Below are positions 54,101-64,000 of a DNA stretch of 64,000 bases, one piece after another. The notes below the pieces were generated by a model. It made no database searches. It was not told the origin of the DNA and worked only from the letters and a program-made list of their open reading frames with translations. The translations under genes were made by a program, and so were the position numbers. Every line of letters begins with the position of its first letter. Position 1 is the stretch's first letter. Source of the DNA: Liolophura sinensis (lineage: Eukaryota > Mollusca > Polyplacophora > Chitonida > Chitonidae); assembly GCF_032854445.1 (NCBI RefSeq), contig NC_088303.1, positions 17,553,501 through 17,617,500 of the forward strand. The letters run 5' to 3'.

Positions 54101-57100
54101 CCTCTCCAGTTGTGTATGAGAAGGCCTGCTGTGAGCTCAAGTCCAGCTCATGCTGGCTTTCTCTCCAGTTGTATGTGAGAAGGTCTGCTGTGAGCTCAAG
54201 TCCAGCTCATGCTGGCTTCCTCTCCAGTTGTGTGTGAGAAGGTCTGCTGTGAGCTCAAGTCCAGCTCATGTTGGCTTCCTCTCCAGTTGTATGTGAGAAT
54301 GTCTGCTGTGAGCTCAAGTCCAGCTCATGCTGGCTCCCTCTGCAGTTGTATGTGAGAAGGTCTGCTGTGAGCTCAAGTCCAGCTCATGCTGGCTTCCTCG
54401 CCAGTTGTATGTGAGAAGGTCTGCCAGCAGTCAATCAAATCAATAAATAAATAAATAACAATTATTCTGTTTCCAGGTTACAATGGATTTGTGCATTCCA
54501 ACACTTTTGTCCCAAAATACTTCACATGCTCTGAGAGGTGAGTGAAAGTTGTTTTATCTTTGCCTGTCAAGTTTCCCTCTAGACTGCAATTTTATACAGC
54601 TATTAAATGTTAAATTGCATTCAAACAGTCCTTTGGAAAAGTTGAACACTTATATTTACTTCATGTATCAGAGCTTCCCAATTTGGCTGGACATGTATTA
54701 AGATTGATTTTCAATCATAGATGTGCTTAGCTCTTTGTACCTAACATATTTAGAACACACACTGGGTTTTCAGATCTCCTTTGTTTTCAGAATAAATAAA
54801 TTTAGGTTCAGGAAATGATGCTGCAAAATTTATGTAACATTCTTTGGATGGAGTTTCTTGGTTTCTTTGGTAGTCTTGGATAACAGCTGACACTTTTAGG
54901 TTAAATAGACTTCCTTCCGATGGCAAAAAAAGTGTGCTGTTATTTTAGATGTTATCTGCATAAAGTTGAGATGTCTACTGACATATATGTGACTTTGAGT
55001 GAACAATTGAATGTTCAGTTGAATCAGGGGTTTGCCTTTGACCATCAGCATTCTCAAGTTCCTACATTTAGAGACATGGCCAAAGATTGACTTTTTTGAT
55101 TGATGCTACCTCCCCTTGTTCTCCAGACGGCTGTCCTACACGGTATTGTGTTGTAATTATGTGTCTGACCGTGTATGTTTAGTTGGCCGTACAGATCGTT
55201 GGGAATTACAAATACTGTATGGTAGATTATATTTGGTTTACTAGACTTATAATTCGCTTTCAGTATTCAGTATCATATTGTTTACATGTGTGATCCAGAG
55301 GCAAACAGTGTATTGTGGGAATGTTAGCACTGCCTCATTTGCATGTTATCTCATTGGGTGGAGAGTTTAGACCAGTGACGGATTTCCCCTTAGAATTCTC
55401 TTAATTAACATTTTTATACAATATGGACCCAGGAGGTTTAGTTTGAAGGAGTCATATGAAACCCATTTTTGTATTTAGCTGAACCAACTCAAAAATTCAG
55501 AATTTCTTTCTGCAGTGGGTCCCTTTAATGGGTAGCAGGAATATTCTGTTCTATTTTCCCTCAGCCTGTCTTAAGGCACCCAATACAATCTACTTCCTGT
55601 TTGAATATTTTCTGATTTGTTGTATGCACTGCATATGATACAGCTTTACCATTTCATCATATAAGGTAGGCTGTGGAAAAGATCACCATATCGTAAAACT
55701 GATGAAACCCATGGTTTGCCTCTGAATCATGTTTTTACAGACTTGTTGTACCAAGGAGTTTGTTCGTACCTCACCTGTCACACATACTGGGACACGCCTT
55801 TTCCTGAGGTATGTTATTTCCTCTTTTGTTGACATGATAAACATATTGTTTTGTACTTAAGGGCTTGTGACAGAGACAGTGTGAAGCCATGTCTGATTTA
55901 CAACCGAAAACTCATCATTAGTTTCGAGTTCTTTCAAGAAATCTTTTGTCATTAAATTTAAGAACAGTGCTACTGTTTCGGGTAACGTGAAAAATGTCGG
56001 GTGAAAATGTCAGGCAACCTTTGTTGACATTGATTTACAGATCACTGGTCTCACTATACTCCACAGGCACAAATGACATGTCTTTCATTTAGGAACTTCT
56101 CAAGTTCACAAATGGTTTCTCAATCTTTCGTCTATAATTACGTTTTGTGAAACTTTTTTCTGATGCCCATGTCATAGTAAATGTGATCTAAAATAGTTGC
56201 CTAACATTTTTGACTGATCACAAGATACAGTATGACTTTTTTACCTTTAGTGATAAAAGAGTTCAAGGTCAAAGCTTCACAAAGCTTCATCATTGAGAAG
56301 ATCATGAATAGTCAAAGCTGGCAGTCTTGTTTGATTAGGCTGAGAGTACTGCTGTTTCAGCAGTAGGGGGTAGTTAGCCCCATTGTTCATGCAAGTGTAT
56401 TGGTATGATGTTGTTGTTGACAGGAATCGCAGACGGCTCAGATCCTGTATGTGATGGCCTGTGTTTTTGTCCTGTTCGTGTTCATCATGTACTACTGCGT
56501 CGTTCTCAACTACTACTAGTAAGTCACTTCACCTACGTAGAAACGATGTAGATACAGCAAGAATTCAACAAGACAGTCATAACAGGAATACAGATGGCTG
56601 TCAGAGTTGAATGTAATTGTAGTTGTAAAATAATTCTTTTGTGTTAAATCCCCACAAAGTCTAGGCAGGAAAATACTGGAGCAAGATTTATTTATTTATT
56701 TGATTAAATTAATGTTTAATACCATGCTCAAGAAATTTTTCACTCACATGAGGCCAGACAAGTTATAAGGTGGACCAAACCACCAACATTCATCGGCTAC
56801 ATAACAAAGCCCATGACTTCATGGAGGAGCAAAAACAGGGAGAACAGGTTTTGAACCACACATCCACATTCAATTTGGTCAAGGTCATGATTATCACCTT
56901 TATTGCAAAAAGAGAAGAGAGCGTTTTGCAGCCTGCTACAACCTGTATTTGAAAAACAAGTGGACATGCAAATCCAGCTGAATTCCAGCATTTTTATAAT
57001 TTCCAATTTCCTAATAATTGCGACCATTGTCATGTTGAGTACATTCTAATTGTGGTTAGGTTGGGCTTTAAGTCAACTTTGTCAGGTACCTTCCTAAGGT

Positions 57101-57995
57101 GTGGCAGTTTTCTCCCATTAAGCCCATTTTACTGCCTGCCGTTACGTATTATGTAAGTAAAATATTCCCAAATGTGCTTTTCAACTCGATTAAAAAGACT
57201 ATGCCAGAGAAATTCTGTATCATGACTTGTATCTGTATTCTGTGTTCTGTATAAAGAAGCTTTGCATGCTGTGAATAAGTATTTGAAGATGAATTAGGTT
57301 GGAAAATTGCGTTTTTCTGCACTTTTCGACGATATGCACAGATAAATATTCAGCTTTAGGGTGAATCATTCATATGACGACTATTTTTTTGCAAATAAGT
57401 CCACAGGATAACACACATGTTGGTTATATATGCTCAATCTTTCTGACATCACAATTGCTTTAGTTGAAAATCCAATAATATGCAAGCATCTATTTTACAC
57501 AAACTTTACTGATCTGCCTTCTACATTCATTCGCGGCTTTGATCATTAATTTTTGCGCATAAATTAACTTTTGTAGATTGGGTCAAAATGCACCTACATA
57601 TACAAAGAAAATAATCATTAAGTAAAGACAAAAAAACGCAACATACTAAGGGTGACATTTTTTGGAAAGTGTTTTAAGTCAGCTATTGGAGAAAGAATGC
57701 AGAAAGTTCTGTTTAAATTTATAAACTGAATCATTCTCTCTTCAAATGAGGTCAGCAGTGAGGTCTTTATACATGTATATATCTATACACATGAGGAGAA
57801 AACATCCATTTTGATGTGATTGTATTTTACAGCTCAGATGACTGGGATTCCCCGCATGACCAGTGGAATGAGGTCACTTCAGATCAGATGCTATGGCGAC
57901 CAAGGTCACAGTATGACCCTGCTCTGGCTGCACAGCAGCGTCCTCGTATTACTGCAACACGACGAAAAGCTCAGCATTGCCCTTCCCCCAGCTGA
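51175..57995 (+). CDS. C2H2-finger single-pass membrane protein, seven exons (N-terminus not resolved)
   Basis: Exons 51175-51261, 52089-52304, 52813-52950, 54477-54537, 55741-55808, 56424-56518, 57833-57995 (stop TGA), all with AG/GT borders and closing phases: 275 codons. In order: hydrophobic start GVLIITTWIGVHG (signal peptide end); CPFHPDRDMYLVHENN; one C2H2 finger CQFCGKGFTAEHFLDRHFQN then RH (CxxC, 12 residues, HxxxxH); cysteine-rich segments CLSDYCDIFRCDV and VCSYLTCHTYW; a membrane helix near ILYVMACVFVLFVFIMYYCV; a polar tail ending TRRKAQHCPSPS. The layout and the motifs CGKxF..E.FLD.HF.NRH, CL.D.C...C and C...TC resemble a plant family of C2H2 membrane proteins of unknown function, as I recall it. 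If the start is a signal peptide, the finger is lumenal or extracellular, which is unusual. The 5' exon is not settled. Confidence 0.85.
51285..51775. repeat. Tandem array of 51-60 bp starting 25 bp after a splice donor
   Basis: About eight copies of GATCAGGCAATGCCAGGTGT then GTATTAAGAAATCCC and ATTGTTAGCTACAGCA. The first copies are 59-60 bp with a CTATAGTTATCTGCAGGCTG variant, the later ones 51 bp. Confidence 0.9.
52598..52722 (+). mobile_element. SINE family 1, 3' fragment
   Basis: ACCTGCGGATGGTCATGGGT, CCCATAATACTGGC, AGTATAAGTGAGATATTCTT and GTAAAACACCAGTCAAATAA. Confidence 0.85.
53120..53372 (+). mobile_element. SINE family 1 copy, diverged
   Basis: GTAGCCAAGGTGTTTAGTGT in the head, CCAGGAGCCTCTCAC, GATCATGGGTTTCCCC, CCACCATAATGCCAGCC, GTATGAGTGAAATGTTCTTA and a tail CAATCAAATAAAGAAATGAA. 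Confidence 0.82.
53510..54465 (+). repeat. 59-bp tandem array derived from an internal SINE segment, about 15 copies
   Basis: Unit: GCTGTGAGCTCAAGTCCAGC, TCATGCTGGCTTCCTCTCCA, GTTGTATGTGAGAGGGCCT. This equals the B-box and body junction of SINE family 1. The last unit runs into a SINE-like tail CAATCAAATCAATAAATAAA, so the array grew inside a SINE. It ends only about 12-45 bp before the acceptor of the exon at 54477. Confidence 0.95.
54538..55740. other. Intron 4 of the membrane-protein gene, no feature seen
   Basis: 1.2 kb between canonical borders (GTGAGT, TTTTTACAG); no repeat family recognised. Confidence 0.6.
55809..56423. other. Intron 5 of the membrane-protein gene, no feature seen
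   Basis: 615 bp, AT-rich, with canonical borders GTATGT and GTTGACAG. Confidence 0.6.
56519..57832. other. Intron 6 of the membrane-protein gene
   Basis: 1.3 kb. Near 56690-56765 a TTTATTTATTTGATTAAATT then ACCATGCTCAAGAAATTTTT stretch looks like a diverged SINE tail in minus orientation. Otherwise no feature. Confidence 0.5.
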
Positions 57996-59085
57996 TTAGT
58001 GAGGCACAGTTGGCATTTGCTTAGATGATGACAACAGTGAAGGTGCAGTCCTTCAGAGAATATCTTACTGTTTTGCTTGTGTCCAGCAAGTATGCACAAA
58101 ACAGAGTTTGTGGCTCAAAGAGGACGCAAAACAAAACTTCAAGCCTCCTGTCAGCGAATGCATAAGTAACACGCCATTCTTGTGCTCATGGCTGATGAAC
58201 GCTTACAGGTTTGAAATAATTTGGTCACAACAGTTTCGAGAGGGCACCAAAACGGGTGCCAAACAAACCCACTCTGCTGTTTGGTCCATTGACTTTAACT
58301 GTGACATCGAGCACAGTAAAGGACACAGATGTCATCATTGATGAACGACTGAGATGAACGATGTGTGTTTCACAAAAGCAAATTTCGAATATCTGGGTTG
58401 TGCGTCAGTGTATGAGGAATGTACAGCCCAAACAGTAGACTACTGTGTGGAGTAGCTGTTGAGTAACAGTGCCAACAGAGATCAAAGTTGCTGAGAACAA
58501 AACAAAGCACCTGAGCAGCTGTGAAAACATGATTTTCATTTCATCTAGATCCATGGTGATGGAGGAGATAGGATTTGCTGGGTTAAAGGCGTCAGCTTAG
58601 GTCATGCTTGAATAATAAATGTTCAGTAATGATATGACTGAAATGTCACTGATGTGTTGCTAAGCCATAACCACTCATTCATCCATGGCCTTAGTTTATC
58701 TTAGAATAAAAGGGCAGTGTGCAATATGGGAAGATCCGTTCGTGTGTTATATCAGAAGTCCATTAGAAATTTAATCTTAGCACTTTATCTATAGTTGTGC
58801 GCCTTATGGTGTAGTGGTTTGCCAGTAGGGAGTTGTGGCCCTTGATTGGTATCCATTACCTAGAAGTATGCAACTTCACTATAGCTAGTCTCCACAGCAC
58901 AGTACACATGTTACGTCGTCTGTAGAAGTTTGCGCCACCTGGAGGAAGATTATAAATTCTGCAAAGTAAAACTATGCATATAAATATTCATGCTGTAAGC
59001 ATTGGACTTGTATTACTTATTTGTACAACTCATTGTATACAACATCAGTTTATTGTAAAAATAAAAAAACAATTTGCATTGCCCT
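57996..59085 (+). other. 3' UTR of the membrane-protein gene
   Basis: Follows the TGA at 57993-57995. An AATAAA at 59060-59065 in an A-rich stretch is the best polyadenylation signal. The UTR end is inferred. Confidence 0.5.
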
Positions 59086-59960
59086 TGTTATTACTGGGAA
59101 TCCTGGGTTAGGATTCTTGTCTGGTGTTGACATTTTGATTCATTTATGGTTTTTGTTTCAGTGGGAATGGTTGGAATATTAGATTTGATTTATTACAAAT
59201 TATCTATTGTTGACCCATAATTGAAGGTTTATTAAATCAGGCCCATTTTTTCTGTTAGCGTAAGACATTTCCCGCCGTTCATTAACTAAACTGTCTATAT
59301 GGTGATAATGCCTTATCTCCCTATTACCACACAGGTATCTGGCAATTAAAAGCTTTGGTTTTCAGTGCTTAGTTTTTTCGTATGTGGTTGAGTGGTTGTG
59401 AAGCTTGTTTCTCTACTGCTAGGACATACAAGGTGGAGGATCAATCCCAACCTTGGGCAGGGAATTTTAACACTCTTCACTCTCTGTTCACAGGTCCTTG
59501 GTGACAATAAGAGCTGTTGTGTGCACATCTTTACATCACACATGAGGAAGTTAGTAACTTGCATCAAGTTATACTACCTCAGGTTCTCGAATTTCCTTTC
59601 TTGTGTTGACATCTGATATACCACCCTTGCATATTGGTGTCCTTGCGGTGCAATTTATGCAACTTTATATTTTGAATGTATTCCGTGTTTCTGAACTCTC
59701 TTAATATGGAAATTCAGGTATTTTAAAGCTTTATAACTGTCAGCAAGTGACTTATGTAACTTTTAATGAGGATTTTTTATGTGACCCAAAATGCTTGAAC
59801 CGCATATATCCATACAGAGATGCCATTTTTGTTTCTCACGCTGTCCGCTGCCGTAACAGTGACGGCCAGAAATTTAATATTAGCACTTCATCCATAGTTG
59901 CGCCCCTTATAGTGTAGCAGTTTGCCAGTAGGGAGTTGTGTTCCTTGATTGATATCAGTA
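58763..59960 (+). repeat. Pair of 90-bp direct repeats 1.1 kb apart
   Basis: 58765-58855 and 59873-59958 share AAATTTAAT, TTAGCACTT, CATAGTTG, GCCTTAT-type, GTAGTGGTTTGCCAGTAGGG and AGTTGTG. The second copy has diverged. Confidence 0.75.
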
Positions 59961-59995
59961 GGTCCTCTGAGCATTGTGTGTTAGCATGCGATGAA

Positions 59996-60412
59996 TACAG
60001 CAGGGCCAGGCTTATGGGTAGAGCTGACTGGAGTACCCAGGGCCAGGCTTATGGGTAGAGCTGACTGGAGTACCCAGAGCCAGGCTTATGGGTAGAGCTA
60101 ACTGGAGTACCCAGGGCCAGGCTTATGGGCAGGGCTAACTGGAGTGCCCAGGGCCAGGTTTATGGGCAGAGCTAACTGGAGTGCCCAGGGCCAGGTTTAT
60201 GGGCAGAGCTAACTGGAGTGCCCAGGGCCAGCTTTATGGGTAGAGCTAACTGGAGTACCCAGGGCCACGCTTATGGGCAGAGCTAACTGGAGTGCCCAGG
60301 GCCAGGTTTACGTGTTGAGCTAACTGGAGTACCCACGGCCAGGATTATGGGCAGAGCTGACTGGAGTACCCAGTGCCAGGCTTATGGGCAGAGCTAACTA
60401 GAGTACCCAGGG
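59996..60412. repeat. 37-bp minisatellite, 11 copies
   Basis: Unit: GGGCCAGGCTTATGGGCAGA then GCTAACTGGAGTACCCA. Point variants (GGTTTATGG, TGACTGG, GTGCCC) distinguish the copies. Confidence 0.95.
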
Positions 60413-60454
60413 TAAGCCACCCACATTCATACTGGACACAATGCTTGACTTTGA

Positions 60455-60935
60455 AGGGCTACTTCAGTCCTAAGAGACGCCAGGTTGAAATATTAAACTG
60501 ATATGAAGGATACCCTATGGAATATAGCTAGCACCACAGTTCCAAAAAATTTACATAGAGTCCTGAAAAACTATCTTTGGCATTTTTCGTAAAATTTTCC
60601 TGATGTGACGTAGTAATATTCCTAATGTGACGATGAATCAGGCTGATATGATGTCAAGTAATGCCGTTAGGCTGGAATGACTGCGTGTGCGTTTGAAAGT
60701 ACGACGTCATTTGTTGCTGTAGGTCAGTGATCGGTGACATCAAGTGTTCTTGCAAGACGTCACGCCAGGCAAATTTGGAAATGGCAGAAAACTTGTTTCC
60801 ATATTATCCTCCCACACTAAAAACAACGGATTTAATACAGTGCGTTTTTTCTACAATTTAAGAAATTCTGACTATGTCGATCCTTATCATTTAACCTTGC
60901 CTTTGAGACATACATGTCTTAAAACTAAAGTAGCT
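60455..60935 (+). repeat. Dispersed repeat family C, copy 2
   Basis: Collinear with 39525-40005 in the same orientation, with about 70-80 percent identity by eye in the better blocks (GGGCTACTTCAGTC, GGATACCCTATGG, TTTTCCTGATGTGACG, GATGAATCAGGCTGATATGA, CACGCCAGGCAAA). It immediately follows the 37-bp array. Confidence 0.75.
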
Positions 60936-63068
60936 CAAGCCACAGCCATATGTGAGACCTGCTTGGTCCAAGGCCTGATAATCACAGTGAGCCGCGTGCT
61001 TTAACCATCTGAGCCTGTCAGGCTGACTTTTGACTGCAACACTTAAAGACATTCGACTGGCGGTATCTGGTATTCTAAAGACTCTTCTTAGGATTTATCT
61101 CCTGATAAACAGGACAGTGACAATAACCATGATGAAGTTTGTTGAAGGAGCAAGAAATAAATTTAATTCTGACCACAGATTAAAGCAATAAGAAAAACAA
61201 ACAAACTGATCACTTGGACATTTGAGCTGTTTTATAAAATCATAGAAGCTTAAATAGCACCGCCTTTATTGGTGGATACATAGACTTGAAGCACCTTTTC
61301 AGGGTAGATAACTTTTACACTTGAATCATGAGCGACTTATAAATGATGACACAGCAGTTTTAACTTGACTAGGTCATGTTCAGTTTATACATATAATTAG
61401 CAAATAAATTACCTTGTACATGTGATATCACAGACGTGGGAAGCACATAAATAAACAATCACACTTTACAGGAATGAATAAACATACATAATCATAGCGG
61501 TACTTGGAGTAAAACTCACTCAAAAATGTGCTATACATAGTGTACACAAATTCCACACTGGAGTTAGGTGGATTTTGTTTACTACATTAAATTTTGCTAA
61601 ACACCTCCATACTAAAATTGTGAACCCAAATTATTTTAAAAGGATTTTATGAAACACATATGACAAAGAATGTGAAGACAAAAAAGCATTATGTTCCTAG
61701 ATTCTTAATAAATCTGTTAAAATCTGAACTACTGAGACTCTGCAAGTAATGATCAAAGAAATGAACACCTGCGACAAAAAGAAAATTTGTACTTGTCAGC
61801 TTTCTTGGTTGCACCAGGCACCACCACACACCACCAGACTAAGGGTATATATGTATTAATAAAGTATCCCATGTGAAGTTTAAAAACCATAAATTTTTGT
61901 CTTTGTGATTTTGCATAACCAAGATATTGCAGTTCAATGTGAGCAAAATCCCACACACAGAAAAACCAAATCCCTGCCATGTTACCAATAGTGATCATTC
62001 ATGGTGTTTCCGGTTGTTTTAAAGTAACATGGCACATCCTATATCCTCATAAGAATTCCAATCATAAACCGATTTAATGTATTACTAAGCACATCAGGAA
62101 CAGCTGCAGCCGTTCAGATCTGTTTCCACCCATCTTCCTGAATATAACTGTTTTCTTTTCTTTAACAAAATCCCAAATATGACAAAATTAATAAACTTGT
62201 ACACTAAATAATCATTTCAAAAAAAAAAAAAAATGAGAAAAAAAGACATTAAATCTCTTGTTAGGACAAAAAGATAATATTGCTCTTTCTCCTCTTCCAC
62301 ATCATACGTTTCAATCACAGAGTGTCATTCGCCCTTTAGTGTTGGGCTCCATTAAGGCATCAAGCTAATTTCTGCTTTTGCTTAGTATATTTATTTATTT
62401 ATTTATTTATTTATTTCATTGGTGTTTGATGATGTACTCAAGAGCATTTTACTTATACGACAGCAGCCAGCATTGTGGAAACTCGTAAATGCCCAGGCGA
62501 ATCCCATGACCATCGACAGGTTTGCTTAACATAAACATGCATATATATTATCACTGCATAAAATAATGAATTGTAGAATTACGATGCAGTCAAAACGGCA
62601 CATAAGTACACACTGCAACTTTACATATTTTAAGGTTTAGTAATCTCTGCACAAACAGAACTATTTGATGAAAATGTTTGCCTTCTAAAAACTGACATTG
62701 GATGTTATTTGTTTTTCCTAATGAGATGCATTGTCAAGAGTATTAGCCCATCGTCAAAGAAAAACTTAATTACATGAATTCATAGGACTCAAAACAATGG
62801 AATATCTCTGAATGTAGACTGCAAAATAATTCAACACAATGAAATCAAATTGAGTGGGCAAGGCTCACGGAAGAAAATAATACATCTTTTCTGGTTTATT
62901 ATGATTGTGATAAAAGCTGAGGTGATGGGGTGCTTAAGTGTGGAAATAAGTTATTTGGCACAAACTCAAATGTACATGTACTACACACATGACTGTATCA
63001 TATATACAACATGGAAGGTATCATGTACAATCTGCTCGCTGTAGCAGCAGGGCATTTATCAGCGTCTG
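60936..63068 (-). other. Probable 3' UTR and downstream region of WDR59
   Basis: AT-rich sequence left of the WDR59 stop codon. It contains a SINE (62388-62530) and an A-run at 62218-62233. No coding exon seen; I could not choose a polyadenylation site. Confidence 0.35.
62385..62530 (-). mobile_element. SINE family 1, tail-side fragment
   Basis: Reversed tail (TTTA)n at 62389-62415, then TTGGTGTTTGATGATGTACT, CAAGAGCATTTTACTTATAC, GACAGCAGCCAGCATTGTGG and CCATGACCATCGACAGG, then truncated. Confidence 0.85.
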
Positions 63069-63205
63069 TCAGGAGTCTGCCATCGGGTTACTCTCCAGGC
63101 AGTGGCATCCACAGCCAGAAGGACACAACTCATGGGACTGGAACCACTCCAGCATGTGGAGAGTGTGACCACCATGGCCACACGACAAGCAGAAATTGGA
63201 AGCTC
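63069..63205 (-). CDS. WDR59: WDR59 (GATOR2 subunit), last coding exon
   Basis: WDR59 is a WD-repeat protein of the GATOR2 complex, which acts at the lysosome in amino-acid signalling to mTORC1. Acceptor TTATTTCAG, then frame (phase 1) reading GASNFCLSCGHGGHTLHMLE and on to WFQSHELCPSGCGCHCLESN with stop TGA at 63069-63071. The pattern CxxCGHGGH...C..GCGCHC is the zinc-binding C-terminal domain of WDR59, and vertebrate WDR59 ends almost identically. The rest of the gene must lie beyond 64000, as 63206-64000 shows no further exon. WDR24 and other proteins share related C-terminal zinc domains, but the match here is closest to WDR59. Confidence 0.9.
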
Positions 63206-64000
63206 CTGAAATAATCCAACAACTTTCGTTTATTGATTGATAAGTTTCATTGATTGATTTCATTGCTGTTTAATGCCATTTGTCACTGAATACACAGCTT
63301 CATGATATTTACTTGCACCAGCAACTGAAAGTGAAATACTGCTAATGGTGTGTAAAAACTGATGCGCTTCAACATTAGATCTACTCATTAGACTGTATAT
63401 ATAACACTACATTTTGGATGCATACTAAACATACTGAAGCTGCAGCTGTTTAACTTTCATTCTATTACATACAACATATTTTGTTGACTGCAGAAGAGTT
63501 GGAAACATTGCCTAGATTTAACATGTTTTTTTAAAGAATTAAAAGGATTTGTTGACTTTTTACAGAAATGTGAGACTAAACAGCAAGTGTTCTGACATAC
63601 TGAAATGCTATAAATTAGCTGATTCTCTAAACATGCAACTCCTCTTATGACTTGCAAAAGACCTGACAAAATCGAGAGTTCAGCCAACTTCCTTAATTAA
63701 ACATCTCTCTATTACTATGACTGTTAAATCAATTTTAGCTTCTGTGGTGTATATTTCACATGAAAAGTGGAAAAAGTTTGCCGTCAGTAATTGCTAACAC
63801 CTGGATCACTTTGACGTAATGTTTTTGGTGTCAAGGATGGGTAAATATAATTTTTTCCTTTTCATATTTCATGAGATAATTGATATACTAATTATGTGTT
63901 AAGTTGTGATTTTAAATTTTGTCCCAGACTTAACATTATATAGTATAGTATAGTAAAGCCTCCTCATACGCCACCTGATTAAATGTCCAGTGGTTATCCA
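63206..64000. other. WDR59 last intron (part), no feature seen
   Basis: AT-rich; (TATAG)n near 63939-63955. No exon or repeat family recognised. Confidence 0.5.

Overview
This window is nuclear DNA of an animal, most likely a marine mollusc. Evidence: AT-rich introns with GT...AG splice sites, exons of 50-885 bp, many tRNA-derived SINEs whose 3' end is an (AAAT)n-like tail, and large minisatellites. The dominant SINE family resembles one I remember from scallop and abalone DNA; that placement is from memory. No bacterial features, rRNA or convincing functional tRNA gene were seen.

Layout. (1) 2151-25255, minus strand: the first 17 coding exons (662 codons, every splice phase closing) of L-fucose kinase (FCSK/FUK), from the start codon to the motif before the GHMP kinase domain; the kinase domain lies off the left edge. 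Its 8.6-kb intron 2 holds two minisatellites and a decayed Ty1/copia retrotransposon. Other introns hold a 50-bp minisatellite that copied the end of exon 6, and a 45-bp array that copied the end of exon 10 with its splice donor. (2) 25256-40347: about 15 kb without a convincing gene, but with a nested SINE pair, further SINEs, a 571-bp TTAA-flanked MITE, and one CpG-rich candidate first exon near 37.8 kb. (3) 40348-48152, minus strand: a seven-exon gene I cannot name, with an 885-bp internal exon; its intron 2 carries a complete but frame-broken piggyBac element with TTAA on both sides. (4) About 49.2/51.2-59.1 kb, plus strand: a gene for a single-pass membrane protein with one C2H2 finger, resembling a family I recall from plants; its introns carry a 51-60 bp array, SINEs and a SINE-derived 59-bp array. 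(5) 59.1-64 kb: a 37-bp minisatellite, a second copy of a dispersed repeat, and on the minus strand the last coding exon of WDR59 (GATOR2 complex).

The genes do not look functionally linked: FCSK is a cytosolic sugar-salvage enzyme, WDR59 acts in lysosomal amino-acid signalling, and the other two are uncharacterised. The strongest shared pattern is tandem arrays abutting exons: FCSK exons 6 and 10, and two exons of the membrane-protein gene. In three of the four cases the array lies just outside or includes a splice donor.
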